The notes: a model not told the origin generated them from the sequence alone. DNA of 7,075 nucleotides from Conexivisphaera sp046536535 (GCA_046536535.1 JAWDMO010000068.1:1-7075), one strand, 5' to 3'; positions 1 to 5,400 are shown, counted from the first letter of the stretch. Made by a program: numbers and translations.

Positions 1-15
1 CCAAAACCCCCAAAA

Positions 16-25
16 GCATAAAAGG
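16..25 (+). promoter_or_regulatory. TATA box (with A-rich BRE) for prf1-valS
   Basis: GCATAAAAGG lies just downstream of an A-rich, purine-rich stretch (CAAAAG) that resembles an archaeal BRE. The centre of ATAAAA (18-23) is about 29-30 nt from the TTG at 50. Archaeal transcription starts about 25 nt after the TATA box, so the mRNA would be leaderless or have only a few leader bases. The same spacing recurs before rpl10e, which strengthens the call. This is inferred from sequence only. Confidence 0.65.
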
Positions 26-49
26 AACGATTGCGGCAGAACCGCGAAC

Positions 50-1348
50 TTGCCGGGATACAACTCCGTGGCAATATACAAGATAAGGCGGCTCGTCTCG
101 GAGCTGGAGAACGTCAGGGGGCGAGGGACGGAGCTCATATCGCTTTACGTGCCCCCGAATCGGCCGATACACGACGTGATAAATACCCTGAGGGAGGAGT
201 ACAGCACGGCCTCCAACATAAAGAGCGACACGACCAGGAACAACGTCCAGGACGCGCTGACGAAGATCATGCAGCGGCTCAAGCTGTACAGACGGCCTCC
301 GCCCAACGGGCTCGCGGTGTTCTGCGGGGCGATCCCGACGCCCGGGAAGGATCTGGAGGAGTTCGTGCTCTACGAGATAGAGCCCCCGAAGCCGGTGCCC
401 ACGTTCCTGTATCGATGCGACGACCACTTCCACGTCGACATACTGAAGGACATGCTGAAGGAGACGGAAGTGGTCGGCATAATATCGCTCGATTCGTCGG
501 AGGCGTCGTTCGGCATCCTCGCCGGAAATTCCCTCCAGATAGTGCAGAACATCACGTCCGGGGTGGGCGGAAAGCACAGACAGGGCGGCCAATCCGCGAG
601 GAGGTTCGAGAGGCTGAGGGAGGTGGAGCTCAACGATTTCTTCACGAGGGTGGCGGATCACGCTGCTAAAATATTCATAGATCAGCACCAGATAAAGAAG
701 TTAGTAATAAGTGGTCCGGGGCCTAATAAGGAGGATTTCTATAAACAGGGGTACCTGGATTACAGGCTGCAGAACATGGTGGTCGGCATAGTCGACACGT
801 CATATGCGGGGGACGAGGGGGTTCGCGAGACCCTGGAGCGGGCCGCGGATCTCCTCAGGGACATCAGGCTGCTGGAGGAGAAGTCGCTCGTGGAGGAGTT
901 CCTGAAGGAGGCGGGCAGCCCGAACGGGCTCGCCGTCTACGGGCTCAAGAACGTGCTCAGCGCCCTCCTGTCGGGCGCCGCCGACAAGGTCCTGATATCG
1001 GACAGTGTGAACATGAGGAGGCTGGAGTTCGTCTGCAATAAATGCGGGTACACATCGGAGAAATTCGTGGAGTCGAAGGACGAGGCGGGGGCGCTGGCCG
1101 CGGGGTCGCAGGAGAGGTGCCCATCGTGCGGATCCTCCGACTGGTCCTACAAGTCGATGGACCTCATCGACTACATAGAGGAGAAGGCGCAGGAGCTGGG
1201 CACCGACGTGGAGATGATATCGTCGGCGACCGAGCATGGACAAATGTTTAAGAGCTTTGGGGGCCTCGGCGCGCTGCTGAGGTACAGGGCGCAGGGATCG
1301 ATCCATGAGCAGCTACAAGCCCAGGATAGAGGCCAAGCGGTGGGATAA
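50..1348 (+). CDS. prf1: Peptide chain release factor aRF1 (class I, eRF1 family)
   Basis: This factor recognises all three stop codons in the ribosomal A site and triggers hydrolysis of peptidyl-tRNA. Domain 1 carries the stop-decoding NIKS motif (residues 56-59) and the YxCxxxF motif as YRCDDHF (121-127). Domain 2 carries the catalytic GGQ (179-181) inside SGVGGKHRQGGQSARRFER. Domain 3 has a zinc-type minidomain with Cys pairs 329/332 and 357/360. The 432-residue length is slightly above the usual ~410-420. The excess is a C-terminal tail (about 413-432) after the family's normal end near ALLRY, produced where the frame runs into valS. The start is TTG at 50, chosen because a TATA box lies ~30 nt upstream; GTG at 68 would also fit the family's N-terminus. 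The gene heads a two-gene unit with valS. A patch near 660-760 uses unusually AT-rich codons. Identification is very secure; the start is moderately secure. Confidence 0.96.
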   Translation: MPGYNSVAIYKIRRLVSELENVRGRGTELISLYVPPNRPIHDVINTLREEYSTASNIKSDTTRNNVQDALTKIMQRLKLYRRPPPNGLAVFCGAIPTPGKDLEEFVLYEIEPPKPVPTFLYRCDDHFHVDILKDMLKETEVVGIISLDSSEASFGILAGNSLQIVQNITSGVGGKHRQGGQSARRFERLREVELNDFFTRVADHAAKIFIDQHQIKKLVISGPGPNKEDFYKQGYLDYRLQNMVVGIVDTSYAGDEGVRETLERAADLLRDIRLLEEKSLVEEFLKEAGSPNGLAVYGLKNVLSALLSGAADKVLISDSVNMRRLEFVCNKCGYTSEKFVESKDEAGALAAGSQERCPSCGSSDWSYKSMDLIDYIEEKAQELGTDVEMISSATEHGQMFKSFGGLGALLRYRAQGSIHEQLQAQDRGQAVG

Positions 1349-3674
1349 ATCGTGGGAGGGCGCGTTCCTAGACGAGTGGGATAAATCAAATATATATGAA
1401 TTTAAGTTAAAAAATGGAGGGCGGGTCTATTCCATAGATACGCCCCCTCCCTACATAAACTCGCCGATCCATATAGGCCACGCCTACACGTATGTCTGGA
1501 TGGACGCGATAGCCCGGTACAGGCGCATGAAGGGATTCGACGTCCTGTTTCCCCTCGGCCTGGACCGGAACGGGCTCCCGATAGAGGTACAGGTGGAGAA
1601 GGAGTACAAGATGAGCCCCCGGACTACCCCCAGGGAGGAGTTCCTGGGCAAGTGCCGGGAGCTCCTGAACAGGTATGAGGGTGTCACGCTGGGTTATTTC
1701 AAGCGCCTGGGGATCAGCTTCAACAGCTGGCGCGTATCCCACGCGCCGGGCGGCCTCTACGAGACCGATGACCCGGAGTTCAGGAGGCTGACCCAGGAGA
1801 CGTTCATAGAACTGTACCGTAGGGGGCTGATATACGAGGGGAAGAAGACCGTCAACTACTGCCCCAGGTGCGGCACGACCATATCCGACGCGGAGGTCGA
1901 GTATGAGGACCTCGAGACGGATCTGGTCTACGTGCGCTTCGCGATCGAGGGAGGCGGCGAGGTGACGGTCGCGACCACTAGGCCGGAGCTGCTGGGCGCG
2001 TGCAAGGCGGTGATATTCAACCCGGACGACGGCCGTTACCGGGATCTCAAAGGCAGGCGCGCCGTGGTGCCCATGTACGGAAGGAGCGTACCCATAATCC
2101 CGCACCCCTACGCCAAACCGGACTTCGGTACCGGGCTCGTCATGATATGCAGCTTCGGCGATTCCGCCGACCTGCAGGTATTCAGGGAGCTCGGCCTGGA
2201 GCCGACCTATCTCATAGGTGAGGACGGCAGAATGACGGGGGATGCCGGACCCTACGCCGGCCTCAGCGTGAAGGAGGCGCGCAGGCGGATCGTGGAGGAT
2301 CTCCGGACCGGTGGATACCTGGTCAAAATCGAGAGGATAAGGCACAGGACGCCCGTCTGCTGGAGGTGCAAGACGCCGATAGAGCTCATAGCCAGCGACG
2401 AGTTCTTCGTCAAACAGGTGGCGTTCAGGGACGAGCTGCTGGGCGCCATGGGCGAGATGAATTTCCACTCGCCCAAGAGCGGGGAACTCCTCAGGAGCTG
2501 GATATCGAGCCTGAGCGAGGACTGGCCGATATCCAGGAAGCGCTACTACGGCACCGAGATCCCGCTGTGGTACTGCAGGAACTGCGGCGAGCGCATCGTC
2601 CCGCCGCCCGGCAAGTACTATCAGCCCTGGAGGGAGCCGCCCCCGGTCGACTCATGTCCCCGCTGCGGCTCGAGGGACTTCGTCGGGGAGACCAGGATCT
2701 TCGACACCTGGTTCGATTCGAGCAGCACGGTGGAATACGTGCTCGGTTACCTGTGGGACCGGGGCTTCTTCGACGGGAATTTCCCGGCGTCCCTCCGTCC
2801 ACAGGGGAAGGAGATAGTCAGAAGCTGGCTGTACTTCACATTCCTCAAATCGGTCCTCCTGTTCGGGAGGGCCCCCTTCAGGGACGTGTGGGTGCACATG
2901 CACGTTGTGGACGAGGAGGGCAGGAAGATGGCGAAGTCCCTGGGCAACGTCGTGGACCCGGGCGAGGTCATAGACAGGTACGGCGCGGAGGCGCTGAGGG
3001 CGTGGGCGTTCCTGGAAGGCGACATAACCGAGGGCGACATAAGGTGCTCGTACAGGAGGATCGAGGGCCACGCTAGATATCTCACCAAGCTCTGGAACCT
3101 AGCTAGGTTCGTGTCGTCGTTCCCGGCGGAACCCGGCTGCGAGCTGAACGTGGATACCGATCGCTGGATAGTCGCGGGACTCGGCAGGCTCGTGGAGGAC
3201 GTCAATTCCCACAACGACTCATATGACTTCCACGCGGCCATGGACGCGATAAGGTCGTTCACGTGGGGCGTGTTCGCGGACCACTACGTGGAGATGGTGA
3301 AGGAGAGGGCGTACGGCCGCGGATTCGGCGACTCCGAGCGGGGATCCGCGTGGTGCGGCCTGCACACGGTCCTGAGGGGGATTTTGCTGCTGCAGGCGCC
3401 GATGCTGCCGTTCATAACGGACGCGATCTGGCGCCAGCTTTACTCGGTGGACGGGAGCTCCATACACGTACAGCGCTATCCGGAGCACATCGACCACGAT
3501 AAATCCCTGCTCGATTACACGGACGACATAATCGAATTCAATTCGCGCATATGGACGGAGAAGAAGACGAGGGGCATCAGTTTCATGGATCCCATAGAGG
3601 CGCAGATCCCCGACAGGCTGCGCAGATTCGAACCGGATCTGGCGGCGCTGCACAGAATCCGGGGAAGGAGCTAG
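1305..3674 (+). CDS. valS: Valyl-tRNA synthetase (archaeal type, class Ia)
   Basis: The enzyme attaches valine to tRNA-Val in the cytoplasm and edits mischarged threonine. In order one sees the Rossmann-fold HIGH motif (56-59, after SIDTPPPYINSPI), a Cys pair 186/189, the CP1 editing domain with TTRPE (224-228) and FGTG (274-277), a Cys pair 352/355, the class Ia DWP signature (406-408, followed by ISRKRYYGTEIPLWYC), Cys pairs 424/427 and 451/454, and the KMSKS loop as KMAKS (541-545). An anticodon-binding helical domain starts around WNLARF (597). DWPISRKRYYGTEIPLWYC and the ATTRPELL/FGTG editing signature favour Val over Ile or Leu. At 789 residues it is a short archaeal form without an obvious C-terminal coiled coil. 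The ATG at 1305 is chosen because MSSYKPRIEAKRW matches crenarchaeal-type ValRS N-termini; it puts 44 nt inside prf1. Codons about 25-37 are AT-rich. Translation is probably coupled to prf1. Confidence 0.94.
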   Translation: MSSYKPRIEAKRWDKSWEGAFLDEWDKSNIYEFKLKNGGRVYSIDTPPPYINSPIHIGHAYTYVWMDAIARYRRMKGFDVLFPLGLDRNGLPIEVQVEKEYKMSPRTTPREEFLGKCRELLNRYEGVTLGYFKRLGISFNSWRVSHAPGGLYETDDPEFRRLTQETFIELYRRGLIYEGKKTVNYCPRCGTTISDAEVEYEDLETDLVYVRFAIEGGGEVTVATTRPELLGACKAVIFNPDDGRYRDLKGRRAVVPMYGRSVPIIPHPYAKPDFGTGLVMICSFGDSADLQVFRELGLEPTYLIGEDGRMTGDAGPYAGLSVKEARRRIVEDLRTGGYLVKIERIRHRTPVCWRCKTPIELIASDEFFVKQVAFRDELLGAMGEMNFHSPKSGELLRSWISSLSEDWPISRKRYYGTEIPLWYCRNCGERIVPPPGKYYQPWREPPPVDSCPRCGSRDFVGETRIFDTWFDSSSTVEYVLGYLWDRGFFDGNFPASLRPQGKEIVRSWLYFTFLKSVLLFGRAPFRDVWVHMHVVDEEGRKMAKSLGNVVDPGEVIDRYGAEALRAWAFLEGDITEGDIRCSYRRIEGHARYLTKLWNLARFVSSFPAEPGCELNVDTDRWIVAGLGRLVEDVNSHNDSYDFHAAMDAIRSFTWGVFADHYVEMVKERAYGRGFGDSERGSAWCGLHTVLRGILLLQAPMLPFITDAIWRQLYSVDGSSIHVQRYPEHIDHDKSLLDYTDDIIEFNSRIWTEKKTRGISFMDPIEAQIPDRLRRFEPDLAALHRIRGRS
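1340..1387 (+). repeat. 12-nt direct repeat GTGGGATAAATC (two copies)
   Basis: The exact 12-mer occurs at 1340-1351 and 1376-1387, 36 nt apart start to start. In the valS frame both copies encode WDKS. In the prf1 frame both contain TAA: the first is the actual prf1 stop (1346-1348) and the second would be an in-frame backup stop (1382-1384). Both tryptophans sit at positions commonly conserved in archaeal ValRS N-termini, so convergent coding constraint may explain the repeat. Confidence 0.6.
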
Positions 3675-3684
3675 ACGCCCGGGT

Positions 3685-3710
3685 CCCGGATTCGCATTCC
3701 GGGGGCCTTT
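3685..3710 (+). terminator. Hairpin plus short T tract after valS
   Basis: CCCGGA (3685-3690), a 7-nt loop and TCCGGG (3698-3703) form a perfect 6-bp GC-rich stem 11 nt past the valS stop, followed by GGCCTTT. The T tract is only three bases, weak for an archaeal terminator, which usually relies on longer T runs. Position at the end of the + strand unit supports the call. Confidence 0.4.
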
Positions 3711-3730
3711 GCCGATCGCCGGCGGCCTTT
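3711..3730 (+). terminator. Possible second (tandem) terminator hairpin
   Basis: GCCG (3711-3714), loop ATCGC and CGGC (3720-3723) form a short stem followed by a second copy of GGCCTTT (3724-3730); the first copy is at 3704-3710. The repetition of hairpin plus GGCCTTT suggests a backup terminator between convergent units. The stem is only four pairs, so this is tentative. Confidence 0.25.
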
Positions 3731-3775
3731 AGCCAGCTCCGCATGTCCGGCCCCGGATGGCGGGGTTCGTCGCAG

Positions 3776-3937
3776 TCATCGCGCGGAAACGACCTTGGCC
3801 CTTACCTCATAGGGGCTGAGGCGTGCTCCGCAGCGCGGGCATGTGTAGCCGAAGGGCCTCAGAACGACCTTCAGGGACTTCTCCTCCTCCGACTCGTAGA
3901 TGACGTCCCCGCATGCCGGGCAAATTATCCTGAACAA
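3776..3937 (-). CDS. Small zinc-ribbon protein of unknown function
   Basis: This is a 53-residue protein beginning MFRIICPACG with two CPxC knuckles (Cys 6/9 and 33/36), expected to bind one zinc. Between them is an acidic stretch (YESEEEK) and then a basic segment ending RPFGY before the second knuckle; the C-terminus is basic (RAKVVSAR). I choose the TTG at 3937 because a TATA-like TTTTAG lies about 29 nt upstream, the spacing seen at other promoters here, and because the first knuckle then sits near the N-terminus as is usual. The GTG at 3958 would add seven residues but lies almost on the TATA box. Small archaeal proteins with a CPxCG...FG.xCPxCGxxL pattern are common and mostly uncharacterised. 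It resembles RNA polymerase subunit Rpo12 in size and basic tail, but the spacing between Cys pairs (23 residues) is longer than in Rpo12. It is expressed separately from tfs, toward valS. Function unknown. Confidence 0.7.
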   Translation of the reverse strand: MFRIICPACGDVIYESEEEKSLKVVLRPFGYTCPRCGARLSPYEVRAKVVSAR

Positions 3938-3960
3938 CCCAGCACAGGTTAGTCGCACCG

Positions 3961-3970
3961 GGCTAAAACC
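3961..3970 (-). promoter_or_regulatory. TATA-like box for the zinc-ribbon gene
   Basis: On the - strand this reads GGTTTTAGCC. The centre of TTTTAG (3968-3963) is about 28-29 nt from the TTG at 3937, matching the leaderless spacing at prf1 and rpl10e. The box is weaker than those two, and no clear BRE precedes it. Confidence 0.4.
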
Positions 3971-3988
3971 GTGCCGAACACTGCGTTA

Positions 3989-4000
3989 GACATGCATGTC
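3989..4000. promoter_or_regulatory. Perfect 12-bp palindrome GACATGCATGTC, possible operator
   Basis: The palindrome sits about 20 bp upstream of the TATA-like box of the zinc-ribbon gene on the - strand, where an archaeal transcription activator dimer could bind. No regulator gene is in the window and the sequence is seen only once, so the role is inferred. Confidence 0.3.
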
Positions 4001-4115
4001 ATACGGGCTTCGCCCGCTATGTCGCGTTCCATCGCGATTCGCGGCACTTGATTGTGAACATCATGGAAAGCCAGTTCCATGCTTGTGAAATGTGCGGACC
4101 TGATGATGGATTGCA

Positions 4116-4134
4116 GCCCCGGCCGTTCCCGGGC
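4116..4134 (-). terminator. GC-rich hairpin just after tfs
   Basis: GCCC-(C)-GG at 4116-4122 pairs with CCGGGC at 4129-4134 with one bulged base and a 6-nt loop. It begins 5 nt beyond the tfs stop codon on the - strand, so it may end or stabilise the rpoL-tfs transcript. There is no T tract after it, so termination is uncertain. Confidence 0.3.
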
Positions 4135-4138
4135 CCAG

Positions 4139-4477
4139 TCAGGAGTACTGTCTCCACGTATAACCGCACTTGGTGCATCTGTAGAATATGGTCGGGGGTT
4201 CGTCCCCGCTTCTCGTCTGGACCAGCCACCAGTACGCCCGGTCGTTGCCGCACTTCGGGCACTCAATCTCGACCGTCGGCATCGTCTTCAGGTTCGCTAT
4301 ATCGGAATCCAGTACCTGGAGAGCTGTCTCCTTCGGCTCCCCCGTCTGAACGGCCATCTTCTCCTTCCCGGCCTCCACGGTATATCCGCAGCTTGGACAG
4401 ACCCAGACGACCTTCCTCTCCTTCCCCGACTTCACCTGCCTGAGCAGCATCTTGGTGCCGCACTTCGGGCAGAACAA
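4139..4477 (-). CDS. tfs: Transcription factor S (TFIIS/Rpb9-like transcript cleavage factor)
   Basis: TFS binds RNA polymerase and stimulates cleavage of the RNA 3' end in backtracked complexes, as TFIIS does in eukaryotes. The 112-residue protein has an N-terminal Rpb9-like zinc ribbon (Cys 3, 6, 27, 30), a linker, and a C-terminal TFIIS-type ribbon (Cys 73, 76, 101, 104). The catalytic acidic pair is present as D92-E93 in TRSGDEPPTIFYRCTKCGYTWR, which argues for a cleavage-competent TFS rather than an Rpb9-like or inhibitory paralogue. Length is normal for the family. The start is TTG at 4477, giving MFCPKCG as expected. It lies directly after the rpoL stop codon TAG with no spacer, and a Shine-Dalgarno-like GGGGGTG (4493-4487) sits 9 nt upstream inside rpoL, so it is probably translated from the rpoL message. 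Confidence 0.96.
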   Translation of the reverse strand: MFCPKCGTKMLLRQVKSGKERKVVWVCPSCGYTVEAGKEKMAVQTGEPKETALQVLDSDIANLKTMPTVEIECPKCGNDRAYWWLVQTRSGDEPPTIFYRCTKCGYTWRQYS

Positions 4478-4762
4478 CTACTGCTGCACCCCCAGCTCCT
4501 TGACCAGCTCGTTTCCCAGCGCGCCCAGTTCATCCCTGGCATGGCCGAGAGCCCTGAGCAATGCATCCCTGGGTTTCCCATCCTTCGCGCGCACGGCCAG
4601 GAAGTACTTCCTCTCGAGGGGATGGGACCTCCTGTAGGCCGCGAACTCCACGGTCTCATGGCTGAGGCGCTCCAGCTGGAGTATCTGCACGAGCGACAGG
4701 TCGGTGTCCTCGAGCTGGAGCTCCATCAGGCCGCCCTCCCTCCTGACGAGCTTGACATTCAT
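4478..4762 (-). CDS. rpoL: DNA-directed RNA polymerase subunit Rpo11 (L)
   Basis: Rpo11 pairs with Rpo3 to form the alpha-like assembly platform of archaeal RNA polymerase. The 94-residue product matches the family in size and pattern: a short N-terminal strand pair, the segment EDTDLSLVQILQ in place of the usual GEDHTLxNxLR, then VEFAAYRRSHPLERKYFLAVRAKDGKPRDALLRAL, and a C-terminal amphipathic helix. The His of the usual DHTL motif is absent here, a mild divergence. I choose ATG at 4762 (MNVKLV). The in-frame ATG at 4789 would add nine residues not typical of the family and lies only a few bases from a TATA box. The gene follows csl4 after 62 nt and is followed with no gap by tfs, so subunit and elongation factor are likely made from one transcript. 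Confidence 0.92.
   Translation of the reverse strand: MNVKLVRREGGLMELQLEDTDLSLVQILQLERLSHETVEFAAYRRSHPLERKYFLAVRAKDGKPRDALLRALGHARDELGALGNELVKELGVQQ
4487..4493 (-). promoter_or_regulatory. Shine-Dalgarno-like site for tfs
   Basis: GGGGGTG on the - strand is one mismatch from GGAGGTG and ends 9 nt before the tfs TTG. It lies inside the last codons of rpoL and supports internal initiation at a TTG that directly follows the rpoL stop. Confidence 0.5.
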
Positions 4763-4790
4763 AATAATGACGCGTGGCGATCGACGCATG

Positions 4791-4799
4791 GTTATAAGG
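4791..4799 (-). promoter_or_regulatory. TATA box upstream of rpoL-tfs
   Basis: The - strand reads CCTTATAAC. The TTATAA core (4797-4792) is centred about 32 nt from the rpoL ATG at 4762, giving a leader of only a few bases. It lies in the 62-nt gap between csl4 and rpoL, so rpoL-tfs can be transcribed independently of the rpl10e-dph2-csl4 unit. A GCGT/ACGC inverted repeat around CGATCG (4772-4787) lies between TATA box and start. Confidence 0.6.
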
Positions 4800-4824
4800 C
4801 TTTGGTGAATTCGCCGGACGACGC

Positions 4825-5400
4825 TCACGAGAGGGCGTTCACGGAAAGGAAGTCCGGCGCCAGCTCGCGATACTCCCTGTTGCCGCACCTCAGGCATTTG
4901 ACGTAGCCCCCCTGGTGCCTTGCGACCTTGCCGCCGCATCTGCTGCACCGGGTCCACAGGACGCCGCACCTGTCGTCCGAGATGGCGGCGAACGCTATTC
5001 CGTCCACCACTCCCAGCACCTTCGCCCTCACTATATCGTTGAGCTCAACCGGTGGGCCTTCCCTGCGGCCGCGGCGTCCCCCGGTCGCCAGTATTGCCGT
5101 GATGCCAGCCTTGCTTTCGTGATCATTTATCTTGTAAATTGTTATGCTGTACATATCCTCCGGGAGATCGTCGTCCACAGTTCCCACGACGTAATCGCCC
5201 GGCTTCGGCACCTCGCTCCTCATCGGCACGCCGGAGATCCTCAGTTCCTTGAGGATCGCGTTCAGGTCGAACTTCGATACCTTCGTCGCGCGCACGGTAC
5301 CCTGCAGGTCCACGTAGAAGTCCCCGAAGGGCACCGCCTCCTCTATGACTGCCAGCCCGTCCCCGGGCGTAGCCCTGCCCGCCCTGCCCTTACCGGTCAT
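4825..5400 (-). CDS. csl4: Exosome complex RNA-binding protein Csl4
   Basis: Csl4 forms part of the RNA-binding cap on the Rrp41-Rrp42 ring of the archaeal exosome and helps recruit substrates and DnaG. The 191-residue protein shows the three expected parts: an N-terminal domain with GDGLAVIEEAVPFGDFYVD (13-31), a central S1-like OB fold starting at PKPGDYVVGTVDD (65-78) and ending near VELNDIVRAKVLG (118-130), and a C-terminal zinc ribbon with Cys 152/155 and 169/172. The S1 region contains a very basic loop (GGRRGRREG, about 107-115) that could contact RNA, and is less canonical than in well-studied homologues. The ATG at 5400 overlaps the end of dph2 by 11 nt and gives a family-like N-terminus, so translation is probably coupled. 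Rrp4, Rrp41 and Rrp42 are not in this window. Confidence 0.93.
   Translation of the reverse strand: MTGKGRAGRATPGDGLAVIEEAVPFGDFYVDLQGTVRATKVSKFDLNAILKELRISGVPMRSEVPKPGDYVVGTVDDDLPEDMYSITIYKINDHESKAGITAILATGGRRGRREGPPVELNDIVRAKVLGVVDGIAFAAISDDRCGVLWTRCSRCGGKVARHQGGYVKCLRCGNREYRELAPDFLSVNALS

Larger units (their letters stand above)
3938..4138. other. Non-coding, hairpin-rich segment between tfs and the zinc-ribbon gene
   Basis: No credible protein is encoded here on either strand; the open frames crossing it are extensions or shadows of tfs and lack family character. The segment contains a perfect 12-bp palindrome (3989-4000), a hairpin CGGGC-TTC-GCCCG (4004-4016) extendable by ATA/TAT with one bulge, TCGCG/CGCGA (4022-4026/4033-4037), a 7-bp hairpin CATGGAA/TTCCATG (4062-4068/4075-4081) that can be enclosed by ACA/TGT and GCAC/GTGC (4044-4047/4092-4095), and a GC-rich hairpin at 4116-4134. 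It could be an untranslated leader plus terminator region, or hold a small structured RNA. I recognise no known RNA family in it. Confidence 0.5.

Noticed and set aside
1407..2468. A 353-codon open frame on the - strand opposite valS
   Set aside because: It is in the antisense of a certain gene with high GC, has low-complexity Arg/Val/Leu/Pro-rich composition and no recognisable motif; such shadows are common in GC-rich DNA.
3624..3645. B-box-like GGTTCGAATC on the - strand
   Set aside because: It lies in the coding region of valS (RRFEPDL) and the flanking bases do not form a T-stem; no tRNA can be folded around it.
3684..3703. T-arm-like hairpin with loop TTCGCAT after valS
   Set aside because: A 7-nt loop starting TTC suggests a tRNA, but the conserved G53-C61 pair and A58 are missing and no matching acceptor, D or anticodon arms exist upstream.
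3956..3958. GTG 3958 as the zinc-ribbon gene start
   Set aside because: It is about 7 nt from the TATA-like box and adds residues of no recognisable value; TTG 3937 has the expected promoter spacing.
4100..4107. C-box-like CTGATGA on the + strand
   Set aside because: The first position is not a purine and no CUGA D box follows within the length of an archaeal C/D RNA.
4760..4789. Upstream ATG 4789 as the rpoL start
   Set aside because: It is only a few bases from the TATA box, and the nine extra residues are not typical of Rpo11.
4079..4906. A 275-codon open frame on the + strand
   Set aside because: It runs antisense through tfs, rpoL and the end of csl4, all secure genes, and shows no domain signature.
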